Source of the DNA: an uncultured Bacteroidales bacterium
Lineage (GTDB): Bacteria; Bacteroidota; Bacteroidia; Bacteroidales; Bacteroidaceae
Length of the DNA stretch: 54,880 nt
Assembly (NCBI GenBank): GCA_902785075.1
Contig: CACZXN010000012.1
Location: 1-54,880 of the forward strand
Direction of reading: 5' to 3'
In this document: positions 1 to 8,873 of the stretch, piece after piece
Layout of the letters: every line of letters starts with the position of its first letter
Position numbering within the stretch: position 1 is the first letter of the stretch
Position numbers and translations under genes: made by a program
Notes under the pieces: model-generated
Told to the model about the DNA's origin: nothing
The model's input: only the letters and a program-made list of their open reading frames with translations
Database searches by the model: none

Positions 1-2694
1 CTTAATTACCTGATACATGTCAAGTGGGTTTGCGTTCCATACTTCTGAGTTACCACGAGCATACTCGTTTGAAGTACCTGTGTTACCGCTCCAACCGCTT
101 GATGCGCTGCTCGTAAAGTCTGGGTTGACGATAAGTGATGTAATATCAACAGGATTGCTTTCTGATGCATTCTTACCACCTGCAGCGAGGATAGTTGCAC
201 GCTTAACGAGGAAGTTGATATCTGTCTCGTACTTCTGAAGAGTTGCAACATTGCTGTAGTTAGCCTTCAGGTCTGCTGACTGAGTTTCCATTAAAGACTT
301 GAGCTCTGGTTCGTCGAGAGCAGCTGCCTTGTCGAATGTTGAGAGATAAGACTTATAAGCATTGTAAATTTCTTTTGCAGGAGCAATCTTCTCATAGGTA
401 TCTTCCGGAACAGTACCAAGATTTGCAATATACTCCATAGGCTTTTCAAGGATCTTAGCCTGAGTTGGACCGTTTACAAAGTCTTCTGCATCTGGATTAG
501 TGTATTTTTCATACAGTTTATCATAATCTGCTGCAACAGTGTAACCAGACATTGCATTGATTACCTTCTGGAGATAATCCTTTGCTGAGTTAGTTGTAGC
601 AAATGCAGATTCGTAGCCTTCTTTCGTAGAAACAGGGAATTCAATGCTCTTGATCAAATCTATTACATATAAGGTATCACCTGCAAATGTATTGCTATAT
701 TTATCAATGAGATTTTCGTTCATCAAGGTATATACAGCATCGATTTCTTCGCGAATCATTGGAGAATAATTAGGATTCTCGCCATAGAACAAGAGGCGGA
801 AACCTGTATAGTTAGCAATCATAGAAGACTGTCCACCAATAAGGAGTCGTCCGTCAAGAGCAGAGATAATACCTGTCTTGTGTTCTGTCCAAGCATCTGG
901 ATTCCATTCATTCCATCCATACTGAGAATATCTGTATGAGTCTGTATGACCTGGCATAGATGCAACAACTTCTTCATCAGAGTTCATCGCAAAAATGTTA
1001 TGATATGGAGGAAGGGTTGTCTCATTCCAAGTGTTTGTCGCATCAGTTCCATTACCACGAAGGAGAGCCTTAATACTATAGTAACCCTTTGGCAGACCTA
1101 CCAACTGCTGGCGAATTTCCTGTGTACCAATCAAACCGCCATTCCAGCCATCAGAAACACCAATAAGGTGGCCTTGATAGTATAGGTTGAGACCTGGTGA
1201 CCAACCGCTTGTATAGTTCACATACTTGAACCATTGATTAGTTACTGTTTCGTCGGCACTAAGAACAACCTTTGATGAGATATCAGTTCTGTCACCTAAA
1301 ACGCTAGTATAGGCTCCTTGACTCATACCTTCAGTCCATCCTTCTGCTGTCAACTGCCAATTTCCATCAACGATTTCTGGAGTATACTCAGGATTTACGA
1401 ACCAAGGATACTTAATCAATGATGTGAAGTCCTTTGCACCGTTTTCGTCTGGATCACCTGTGTTGAGGTAATCTGCACGAGCCTTAGCCAATTCTTCGTA
1501 CATCACATTGAAAGCATTAACATCGTAATTAATATCTTCTGGGTTGTCAGTCGATGCTTTGCCCTCAATTTGGTCAAGATCTGATTCAAATTGAGACTTA
1601 CCTGGGAAGTCGGTAGAAATGATCATATCGTGTGAAGACTCAATCAAATCAGCAAGGCTGTAGGCAACTAGCAAAGCATTATTTGCACTCTCAACCAAAA
1701 CGTTGATTTTCTCGATACCAGCTCTGACGGATGCGAGGTCTGCTTTCTCTACTTCGTCATCAATACTCATTAATTGGTCACCAACGATAGCTGCAAGAGC
1801 ACCATAACCCTTTGATTCAATATCATTCTGGACTTCCTCAACTGACAAGCACAAATTTTCATATTCCTCATTAGCCATTTCGAGGATTGCATCCTCGTCA
1901 GCTTCGCCGTTGTAGATAATGCGGAAGTTAGTAAATACCAACCAGTCCTGAGCGATGTTAGCTGTCTTGCGGAATCCGAGGCGTACGTATGCACCCTTTG
2001 TCAAAATGATATTGAGTGAGTTGTCATATTTGCCTGCAGCAAAGTATGCGATAGCACCTGGCAGACAGCAAGGACAGTAATAAGAAGTGGTTTGTGTTAC
2101 ACCGGTCTCTGGATCCTTCACTTTCAAATCATATTTGTAGTCGTTTTTCCAATCAGATGATTCAAAAAGACGACCTTCTGTCTGTTCAGAGGTAGCCAAT
2201 GAACGAACATATTTCTGGAAAGATTCAGTTACCTCAGACTCAGGATCTTCCGATGTCAACACATCAGCATAGAGCCATGCGTTCTTCTTAATAACTTTGT
2301 TGAAATGGTTGGTGAAGTTGTCAATAGGAGTTCCTTCACGATACAGTGCCTGCACCTGGATGGTGTAATAACCTGCAGGGAAATAGACAACCTGATAAAG
2401 ATTGGTAAGAGGTCCTTCGGTTTTTCCATCGAAATAGAAGCCAACAGCAGCTGTTCCATCAACATCGTTCCACTCTGAAGGTTTTGAACCTTTCCAGTAG
2501 TCACCCATGTCGTTAATGGAATAGTCTCCATTGCTGTTGGAAGTCTTTTGGCCAGACCATGATCCATCGTAGTCACCCCAATTGAGATAAGAAGCGATGT
2601 CATCACCCTCATTCCAATTTGAAGTATCTACTTCTTGCGCATTCATCGCTACCGTAGCGAATAATGCAAAAGCAAATGTAAATAATTTTCTCAT
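1..2694 (-). CDS. Giant secreted modular protein, 5' part (C-terminus outside window)
   Basis: An open frame of 898 codons starts at the ATG read from 2694 down and runs off the left edge without a stop. The N-terminus (MRKLFTFAFALFATVAMNAQ) is a clear Sec signal peptide. Three similar beta-rich modules are visible at about residues 25-225, 430-640 and from 855 on; the last two begin with an N-P-[DE]-[FY]-T...G-W pattern. Helical, charged linkers that look like FIVAR-type spacers separate them. A CPCC cluster sits near residue 205. I recognise the architecture (repeated carbohydrate-binding-like jelly rolls and helical spacers in very long Prevotella exported proteins) but no named family or enzymatic motif. 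A TAACTTTG -7 box lies about 120 bp upstream of the start. A surface adhesin or glycan-binding protein is plausible but inferred. Confidence 0.8.
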   Translation of the reverse strand, partial: MRKLFTFAFALFATVAMNAQEVDTSNWNEGDDIASYLNWGDYDGSWSGQKTSNSNGDYSINDMGDYWKGSKPSEWNDVDGTAAVGFYFDGKTEGPLTNLYQVVYFPAGYYTIQVQALYREGTPIDNFTNHFNKVIKKNAWLYADVLTSEDPESEVTESFQKYVRSLATSEQTEGRLFESSDWKNDYKYDLKVKDPETGVTQTTSYYCPCCLPGAIAYFAAGKYDNSLNIILTKGAYVRLGFRKTANIAQDWLVFTNFRIIYNGEADEDAILEMANEEYENLCLSVEEVQNDIESKGYGALAAIVGDQLMSIDDEVEKADLASVRAGIEKINVLVESANNALLVAYSLADLIESSHDMIISTDFPGKSQFESDLDQIEGKASTDNPEDINYDVNAFNVMYEELAKARADYLNTGDPDENGAKDFTSLIKYPWFVNPEYTPEIVDGNWQLTAEGWTEGMSQGAYTSVLGDRTDISSKVVLSADETVTNQWFKYVNYTSGWSPGLNLYYQGHLIGVSDGWNGGLIGTQEIRQQLVGLPKGYYSIKALLRGNGTDATNTWNETTLPPYHNIFAMNSDEEVVASMPGHTDSYRYSQYGWNEWNPDAWTEHKTGIISALDGRLLIGGQSSMIANYTGFRLLFYGENPNYSPMIREEIDAVYTLMNENLIDKYSNTFAGDTLYVIDLIKSIEFPVSTKEGYESAFATTNSAKDYLQKVINAMSGYTVAADYDKLYEKYTNPDAEDFVNGPTQAKILEKPMEYIANLGTVPEDTYEKIAPAKEIYNAYKSYLSTFDKAAALDEPELKSLMETQSADLKANYSNVATLQKYETDINFLVKRATILAAGGKNASESNPVDITSLIVNPDFTSSASSGWSGNTGTSNEYARGNSEVWNANPLDMYQVIK

Positions 2695-2812
2695 AATTTT
2701 GAGGTTTAAAAATGTTTATAAAAAAGAATTTGACAATTATTTTATTTTCTGTTATTTGATTGGTATTAGCCTGATCGAGAACGCTATTCCCGAAATTCGT
2801 GGCAAAGTTACA

Positions 2813-2820
2813 ACTTATTA
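2813..2820 (-). promoter_or_regulatory. Probable -7 box for the giant secreted protein
   Basis: Read on the minus strand this is TAACTTTG, a full match to the Bacteroidota TAnnTTTG -7 consensus, 118 bp upstream of the start codon at 2694. No good TTTG -33 box is present at 19 bp, so the call rests on the -7 box and its position. Confidence 0.5.
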
Positions 2821-2963
2821 TTCTATCAACCTATCATATTTGATAATTAAATTATCATTTTTGAGAAAACATGAAAAATATGATGCAAAAAGAAGCTATT
2901 TGTTAATAATTCCCCTTAAATTTCTATATGATTTTACCTGTCAAAAACAATCTCCATTTTTTG

Positions 2964-3025
2964 TTTCCCTTAAGGGGAATTTTTGCAGCCCCTAGGGGTA
3001 ACAAAATTTTCCCTTAAGGGAAACA
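2964..3025 (-). repeat. Intergenic palindromic repeat, partial copy 1 (reverse orientation)
   Basis: The segment contains CCCTTAAGGG (2967-2976), GCAGCCCCTAGGGG (palindrome 2989-2998) and a second CCCTTAAGGG (3011-3020). Read on the minus strand, it matches the right-hand half of the two long copies at 16609-16745 and 49507-49643, including order and spacing of the three palindromes. The TTGCAGGTCGTGCAA array of the long copies is absent here. Confidence 0.75.
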
Positions 3026-3178
3026 GAAAAAAACTCGTAGTTTGAAGCTTATTTGTAACACCTTATTTATCTTTACCCATTTGCATATTACAATCAACAG
3101 TTTTGCTTCTAAACTATCCTTTTTTTATTTGTTTTATTCGATTTTTACTTCTTTTTAGCCTTTATTAAGTAGAAAAAA

Positions 3179-3209
3179 CTTGTGGGTTCATTCTTTTGCA
3201 CTAACTTTG
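3179..3209 (+). promoter_or_regulatory. Bacteroidota promoter for the SGNH-MBOAT pair
   Basis: TAACTTTG at 3202-3209 matches the -7 consensus exactly, and CTTG at 3179-3182 (one mismatch from TTTG) lies exactly 19 bp upstream as a -33 box. The predicted start is about 60 bp before the ATG at 3277. Confidence 0.7.
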
Positions 3210-3276
3210 CAAGCCAATCACGACAATCTGGGTTGTGCTGATTTTTCAATCGTTAGATACATTATAGATTTTTAGT

Positions 3277-4734
3277 ATGCCTAAACGCACTTTTTTTCTT
3301 GTGCTACTTATCATATTGGTGTTGATAGGACTTTATTTCCTACCTCCTTATTCTATTTTAGGATATGAATTCCGGCAAGTGAATCTCTTATCAGACGTAA
3401 TGAGAGACACAATTTCCAAAACGGAAACAGAATCTGGAATGGAAGATTCGATTCCCACTTTTATGAGCTACCAAGACAGCGTTCCCCCAAACATGGTTCC
3501 GATTGAAGATTATAGAGATTCTCTTGGAATTCATCGCGAAATGGACAAATTCTACTACGCTCTCGGCCAATCGAAGCAAAGGGTGGTACGAATTGCATAT
3601 TATGGCGATTCGTTTATAGAAGGTGACATACTCACAGCACATTTGCGAGAGCTGTTACAATCACGATTTGGGGGATGTGGAGTCGGATTAATCGATATTA
3701 AATCCCAAACTGCAGGATTCCGGACAACCGTTACAGAGTTCAGTTCCGGATGGACAGAATACAATGTTTTAAATCAGGGATCAACAGGCTTCAACTACCG
3801 CTTACAAGGTATCGACAGCAGGTATTATGTGCCTAACGGTTTGGCATATATAAATGTTAAAGGTCAAGACAGAGTGTTCCCAGGACATCTTGACACCATT
3901 CAGGTTGCAACCGTATATTTCACACCAGAAAAAGGGTTGGAAATGCAATGCTCAATCAACCAACAGCAACAGGAACATTTCTACAGCTATTCGGAAAGAA
4001 CAGATAGGGTTGATAGTATCGGCCATCCTATAGCTCAAGGTTCTCGCATTGAGAGCCAATCTGTAACAGGAAAAATAGGCAGAATTAGAGTAACGGTCAA
4101 TGGAAAAGGCCGCTTCTATGGTATTGCATTGGAGGGAAAGCAAGGAATTGTACTCGACAATTTCTCGTTACGTGGAAGTACTGGAATGCAACTAGGCTTA
4201 ATTCCAGAGGAGACACTACAACAATTCGCAACGACTCGTCATTATGATTTGATTATCATGCACTATGGATTGAATGTCGCATCACCCTCTATGGGTCATT
4301 ACGCCTCATACTGTAATCACTTCAAAAACGCCATAGGGAATTTCCAAAAGGCATTCCCAGATGCCAGCTTGCTGCTTGTAAGCGTTAGCAATAGGGATAA
4401 AAGAATGGCAGACGGAAAGTTCCAAACGATGAATGGAGTGACACAACTCGTTGATGCTCAACGAAATATGGCAAAAGAAATGGGCATTGCATTCTGGAAT
4501 TTGCAACAAGGTATGGGTGGTTCTGGAAGTATGGAACGTTTGCAAAAAGAAGGTTGTGCTAATAGGGATTATACTCATATCAACTTTAAGGGAGGAGAGG
4601 TAATAAGTAAGATTTTCTACAACGTGTTGATGAATGGTAGGATGAACTATAGCCGCAGAGTACTCAATAATCCACAGGAGTATGGAGTAAAGAAGCTATC
4701 AGTATTCGATAATCAAAAGACGAAAAACGAGTAA
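3277..4734 (+). CDS. SGNH/GDSL-type esterase-like membrane-anchored protein
   Basis: A 485-residue protein with an uncleaved-looking N-terminal membrane segment (residues 5-22) and an extracytoplasmic SGNH-hydrolase fold. Visible catalytic blocks are G-D-S at 110-112 (block I nucleophile serine), G-L-N in the HYGLN segment (block III) and D-x-x-H at 431-434 (block V). A roughly 200-residue beta-rich insert lies between blocks I and III, as in AlgX/AlgJ- or DltD-like partners. It is followed after 6 bp by an MBOAT acyltransferase, so the two are almost certainly co-transcribed. By analogy with such pairs, the MBOAT protein passes acyl groups across the membrane and the SGNH partner adds them to, or removes them from, a surface glycan. 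The substrate is not visible in the sequence. Confidence 0.85.
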   Translation: MPKRTFFLVLLIILVLIGLYFLPPYSILGYEFRQVNLLSDVMRDTISKTETESGMEDSIPTFMSYQDSVPPNMVPIEDYRDSLGIHREMDKFYYALGQSKQRVVRIAYYGDSFIEGDILTAHLRELLQSRFGGCGVGLIDIKSQTAGFRTTVTEFSSGWTEYNVLNQGSTGFNYRLQGIDSRYYVPNGLAYINVKGQDRVFPGHLDTIQVATVYFTPEKGLEMQCSINQQQQEHFYSYSERTDRVDSIGHPIAQGSRIESQSVTGKIGRIRVTVNGKGRFYGIALEGKQGIVLDNFSLRGSTGMQLGLIPEETLQQFATTRHYDLIIMHYGLNVASPSMGHYASYCNHFKNAIGNFQKAFPDASLLLVSVSNRDKRMADGKFQTMNGVTQLVDAQRNMAKEMGIAFWNLQQGMGGSGSMERLQKEGCANRDYTHINFKGGEVISKIFYNVLMNGRMNYSRRVLNNPQEYGVKKLSVFDNQKTKNE

Positions 4735-4740
4735 AGGAAA

Positions 4741-6282
4741 ATGATGAACAGCATATTTAACATAGATATTAGTAAGATACCAGAGCAACTTACTTACAAT
4801 GCTTCACAACCTATGATATTCAACAGTGGAGTATTCCTGTGGCTGTTTTTGGTATTTGTGTTCGTTTATATGCTACTTGGCAAGAAGACCACACTACGTC
4901 TATTGTTCGTAACCGCCTTCTCCTACTACTTCTACTACAAATCAAGTGGCATCTATTTCTTTTTACTAGCTGTAGTCACAATAAGCGATTTCCTAATTGC
5001 TAAAGCCATCTATAAAGTACAGCAAAAACACGATGAAATGGGCAATTTTCGCAATAATAAAGGAAAATTGCTCCTAACACTCAGCTTGCTTATCGACTTA
5101 GGATTATTGGGCTATTTCAAATACACTAATTTCTTTGGAACGCTATTTGCAAATATCACTGGGAACAATTTTGAGATGTTGGATATTTTCCTACCAGTAG
5201 GTATCAGCTTTTTTACATTCCAGTCGCTAAGTTATATTATTGATGTGTATCGTGGAACGCTGAAACCCCTAAATAACATCCTTGATTATGCTTTTTATGT
5301 CAGCTTCTTTCCACAACTAGTGGCTGGCCCTATCGTTCGTGCTCGCGATTTCATACCACAAATACGCAAACCTCTTGAAATCACCAAGGAAATGTTTGGA
5401 ACAGGCGTCTTCTTTATTGTTGGCGGACTTTTCAAGAAAGCTGTAATTAGCGATTACATCAGCATAAATTTTGTTGAACGCGTGTTCGAACAACCCTCCC
5501 TCTATAGCGGTTTTGAGAACTTGATGGGTGCCTATGGATACACCTTGCAAATCTATTGCGACTTTTCCGGATATAGTGATATGGCTATCGGTATAGCGTT
5601 ATTGCTTGGATTTAAGTTCCCTATAAACTTCAATGCTCCATATAAATCAAGCAGTATTACTGAATTCTGGCATCGATGGCATATAAGCCTATCTTCTTGG
5701 TTGAAAGACTATCTTTATATTTCGTTAGGCGGAAACCGCAAAGGAAAAATACGCCAATACATTAATCTGATGATTACAATGTTACTTGGTGGTTTGTGGC
5801 ATGGAGCATCATTCAATTTTGTTATTTGGGGAGGATTTCATGGCATCCTGCTTATCATAGATAAGATATGGAAACAGATTTGCCCAAAACTTTCATCCGT
5901 ACAATCAAAACATGATTCGAAAAAGCCAAGCAAATTCATATCATTTATCGGTGGAATCGTTACTTTTCATATAGTTTGCCTCGCTTGGATATTCTTCCGA
6001 TGCGACTCTTTCGATGCTGCAGTATCGATGATTTGGCAGATTTTCAGTCATTTCCAACCACAAGTGGCACCTCAATGGATTAGCGGATACTGGGCAGTTG
6101 CTTCCTTCATTGTTTTAGGATACTTGCTTCATTTTATGCCTCAACGAATGTCAGAGTTTACAAAGCAGATGGTCATCAAAATACCATTATTTTTGCAAAC
6201 GTTGCTTATCGTAATTGTCATTTATATCGTGATTCAGATAAAAACAAGTGATGTTTTACCATTTATCTATTTCCAATTCTAA
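4741..6282 (+). CDS. MBOAT family O-acyltransferase (AlgI/DltB-like)
   Basis: A 513-residue polytopic membrane protein with about ten to twelve hydrophobic helices. Diagnostic MBOAT segments are EFWHRWHISLSSWLKDYLY and, downstream, LLGGLWHGASFNFVIWGG, whose invariant histidine is residue 354. Length and motif order match AlgI-type alginate acetyltransferases and DltB. Such enzymes move an acyl group, usually acetyl, from a cytoplasmic donor to an extracytoplasmic polysaccharide. The gene lies 6 bp behind the SGNH gene and presumably works with it. The acceptor could be a capsule, exopolysaccharide or peptidoglycan; nothing nearby decides this. A fresh promoter follows it, so the downstream CotH gene is probably a separate unit. 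Confidence 0.93.
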   Translation: MMNSIFNIDISKIPEQLTYNASQPMIFNSGVFLWLFLVFVFVYMLLGKKTTLRLLFVTAFSYYFYYKSSGIYFFLLAVVTISDFLIAKAIYKVQQKHDEMGNFRNNKGKLLLTLSLLIDLGLLGYFKYTNFFGTLFANITGNNFEMLDIFLPVGISFFTFQSLSYIIDVYRGTLKPLNNILDYAFYVSFFPQLVAGPIVRARDFIPQIRKPLEITKEMFGTGVFFIVGGLFKKAVISDYISINFVERVFEQPSLYSGFENLMGAYGYTLQIYCDFSGYSDMAIGIALLLGFKFPINFNAPYKSSSITEFWHRWHISLSSWLKDYLYISLGGNRKGKIRQYINLMITMLLGGLWHGASFNFVIWGGFHGILLIIDKIWKQICPKLSSVQSKHDSKKPSKFISFIGGIVTFHIVCLAWIFFRCDSFDAAVSMIWQIFSHFQPQVAPQWISGYWAVASFIVLGYLLHFMPQRMSEFTKQMVIKIPLFLQTLLIVIVIYIVIQIKTSDVLPFIYFQF

Positions 6283-6302
6283 TCAAACAAAAAAAATATT
6301 AC

Positions 6303-6310
6303 TATATTTG
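6303..6310 (+). promoter_or_regulatory. -7 box upstream of the CotH/dockerin-like gene
   Basis: TATATTTG matches TAnnTTTG and lies 34 bp before the ATG at 6345, just after the MBOAT stop. No clear -33 box is seen. It suggests independent transcription of the CotH gene. Confidence 0.5.
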
Positions 6311-6344
6311 CAACATAATTACAAAAAACAAACAAGTACCTAAT

Positions 6345-8819
6345 ATGAATCGAAATCTTTTTACATTTCTTTTGAGTGTCGGCTTATTGCTAAGTCCTTT
6401 TACACTCACTATGGCAGACGAACCAGATTTCTCACCCAGTGTTTACTATCGTATATTTACGAAGAATGGAGGCACACGCTGTGTCGATATCGTAGGCGAG
6501 AAGTCATACGAAGGTGAAAAGCTATGTGTATGGTCAAACATCGCTAACCGCACCACAGAGGACTGGGCAATTAAGAAAGTAGGTAACTATTACCAATTCC
6601 TTTCACGAAACGGAGGTTGGGCCATCAATGATCCCACAACAGGCGAAGTGACTGCTACGACCAACACTGGTACACAACTAAACCTTGCTGCAGTTGACAC
6701 GAACTCTAAAAGTCAGCTTTGGGAAATTGTGGATCAAGGTGGTGGTTACTACAATATCATTAATGTCTATACCCAGCACACAATGAATCTCGAAGGAGGA
6801 AATAATGCTGACGGAACAAAGCTTATTAGCTATAAGTCTGATGGTTCGAACTCCACCAGCCAGAATCGTCAATGGAAATTCGTAGTTGGCGACTCCATCA
6901 ATGGCAATTCATCTGATTCTGTACAAGTAGATACAACGAAAAACGATACCATTATCCGCCGACTGTCCAACTTACCACATATTTATATTTATACGAAGAA
7001 CGAGGCACCCATCACAAGCAAGAAAACATGGGTAAATGCAACAATGGTTTATATTGACGAAAACGATATAATCACAAACTATGATGCACTCGAAATACGT
7101 GGACGTGGTAATTCGACCTGGAACCGTAATCCTTCAAAGAAGCCATATCGTATCAGATTTGCGAAAGCTGTTGAGTTCTTAGGGCCAGAATATGCAAACG
7201 CTCGCAACTGGACTTTAATGGCCAATACGTACGATAAGACTCTGATGCGTAATGGATTAACGAGTGAGTTGAGTGAGTTCTGTGGTATGGAATTCAATGT
7301 GGCTCACAAGTATGTAGATGTAACACTGAATGGTGAATATGTGGGTACATACCACATCAGCGACCATCCCGAAGTGGGTGACAAACGAGTAGAAGTTCCA
7401 CTGGGCACTACTGGCACAGATGTAAGCTATTTTATGGAGTGCGACGGATACGCAGAACATAACTATTTCAACACAACAACAAAGAAAGTTCCTATCCGCA
7501 TCCACTACCCGATGTCCTTAACTTCTGCTCAGAAGACTTATGCAGAAAGACTTGTCAACACATTTGAAACACGTCTTTTTGGTAACAACTTCACAGATCC
7601 GGAAAAAGGCTATAGAGCACTTGTGGATAGTGTGACACTTGCCAATTGGTATTGTACGATTGAAATCTGTGGCAACCTCGATTGCTTTTGGAGCCTTTAT
7701 TTCTATCGTAAGGCTGGTGATCCCAAACTTTATATAGGTCCTTGCTGGGATTACGATATCGCCTATGCGAACGATTCTCGTCGTGGTGACACATCCAAAC
7801 AGTTAATGTGTGATGTCGCATTTGAATTGGATCGTGCTGGATCGTGGATTAATCGTATGTGGGAAGACCCTTGGTTCCAACAACTCATCAATCGCAGATA
7901 CAACGAAATCTACAATGCAGGTGTGAAGGATTTCCTATTGTCGAAAGTAGATAGTATCGCAGCATTAATCGACAAGTCACAAGCGCTTAACTTTGCCAAA
8001 TATGGCATCCGAACCGCTGAATATAACGAGAGAGTATTCCATAATACATATAAAGAATACGTAGACGATTTGCGCAGTTTCATCAATACCCATTGCGATT
8101 ATCTCAAAACTGCATTTAAGAAAAAGATGTCTGCTGGCCCTACACCTCCATTCGTATCTGATCAAAAACATTATTATCACATCATTAGTTCTAAAGCAGA
8201 CATTGCTGTTGATGTAACGAATCAGAATATCACAGAAGGAGCTTTGATTAGTATCTATGCTAATTCAGACACACGCACCTCACAGAATTGGATGTTCGTA
8301 CCTGTTGGAGAAGCGTATCAAGTACTGACCGCAGATGCTCAGTATGCACTTAATGACCCCTCTCCAGAAGGAACCGCTGCCTCTTCGACATCTTCAGTAC
8401 AACTCAATCTGTCTAAGGCAGACAACTCCAACACTAGGCAACTTTGGACAATTGTTCCTCAAGGAACAGAAGGTTATTACAACTTAATCAACAAAAAGTC
8501 GGGACGAACGATGAACCTCAATAGCGGTAACACTTCTAACGGAACGAGTGTGATTAGTTATTCTACAGATACAGAAAAGAACAAAACTAGTCAGAACCGT
8601 TTGTGGCTTATTGAAAAAACCGCAACGGAAATTATACAAACAATTGTAGAAGACATTAATGGTGACGGAACAGTTGACACACAAGATATCTTGTCAATAT
8701 TTGACTTCATTGTTCAAGGGAAACCTGTTAACGCAACTACAATAGAAGATGTGAATAAAGACGGACTTGTTGATACACAGGATGTACTTAGTGTTTATGA
8801 TTACATCATCAAACATTAA
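6345..8819 (+). CDS. Secreted CotH-kinase-like protein with two ricin-type lectin modules and a dockerin-like tail
   Basis: An 824-residue protein with a signal peptide (cleavage near residue 24). Domains in order: a beta-trefoil ricin-like module (about 27-185, Q-x-W-type motifs such as SQLWEI and NRQWKF), a CotH-like domain (about 208-600, with the R-G-R-G-N-S-T-W and W-D-Y-D segments typical of the family), a second ricin-like module (about 615-760, NWMF, RQLWTI, NRLWLI), and a C-terminal pair of EF-hand-like calcium loops (from about D770 and D802) spaced as in type I dockerin repeats. CotH proteins are atypical kinases or spore-coat factors in other bacteria; here the lectin modules suggest a substrate-binding surface protein. 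No cohesin or scaffoldin is in the window, so the dockerin-like tail may be a simple calcium-binding end. Confidence 0.85.
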   Translation: MNRNLFTFLLSVGLLLSPFTLTMADEPDFSPSVYYRIFTKNGGTRCVDIVGEKSYEGEKLCVWSNIANRTTEDWAIKKVGNYYQFLSRNGGWAINDPTTGEVTATTNTGTQLNLAAVDTNSKSQLWEIVDQGGGYYNIINVYTQHTMNLEGGNNADGTKLISYKSDGSNSTSQNRQWKFVVGDSINGNSSDSVQVDTTKNDTIIRRLSNLPHIYIYTKNEAPITSKKTWVNATMVYIDENDIITNYDALEIRGRGNSTWNRNPSKKPYRIRFAKAVEFLGPEYANARNWTLMANTYDKTLMRNGLTSELSEFCGMEFNVAHKYVDVTLNGEYVGTYHISDHPEVGDKRVEVPLGTTGTDVSYFMECDGYAEHNYFNTTTKKVPIRIHYPMSLTSAQKTYAERLVNTFETRLFGNNFTDPEKGYRALVDSVTLANWYCTIEICGNLDCFWSLYFYRKAGDPKLYIGPCWDYDIAYANDSRRGDTSKQLMCDVAFELDRAGSWINRMWEDPWFQQLINRRYNEIYNAGVKDFLLSKVDSIAALIDKSQALNFAKYGIRTAEYNERVFHNTYKEYVDDLRSFINTHCDYLKTAFKKKMSAGPTPPFVSDQKHYYHIISSKADIAVDVTNQNITEGALISIYANSDTRTSQNWMFVPVGEAYQVLTADAQYALNDPSPEGTAASSTSSVQLNLSKADNSNTRQLWTIVPQGTEGYYNLINKKSGRTMNLNSGNTSNGTSVISYSTDTEKNKTSQNRLWLIEKTATEIIQTIVEDINGDGTVDTQDILSIFDFIVQGKPVNATTIEDVNKDGLVDTQDVLSVYDYIIKH

Positions 8820-8833
8820 CAAGAAACAAGGAC

Positions 8834-8872
8834 AAAATAAGATGAGCGACTTTTTGCCGCTCATCTTATTTT
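8834..8872. terminator. Bidirectional terminator between convergent genes
   Basis: A perfect 15-bp inverted repeat (AAAATAAGATGAGCG at 8834-8848 and its complement at 8858-8872) with a 9-nt loop gives a GC core flanked by A/T runs on both sides, able to stop transcription from the CotH gene and from pepP. Confidence 0.9.
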
Positions 8873-8873
8873 A

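Larger units (their letters stand above)
2695..3276. other. Divergent intergenic region without a gene
   Basis: This 582-bp AT-rich gap separates the leftward giant protein from the rightward SGNH gene. It holds one promoter for each direction, a copy of the palindromic intergenic repeat (2964-3025) and a short AACACCTTATTTAT element near 3057 that recurs in other gaps. The rightward open frame across it (2597-2995) has no ribosome site or family resemblance and is not taken as a gene. Confidence 0.7.

Noticed and set aside
2060-2100. CPCC cluster in the left-edge protein as a metal or redox site
   Set aside because: A single cluster without other ligands in a secreted beta-rich protein is not enough to assign a function; it is only noted in the gene entry.
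2597-2995. 132-residue plus-strand open frame
   Set aside because: It begins inside the giant leftward gene and crosses its promoter and the palindromic repeat; no start signals or family match.
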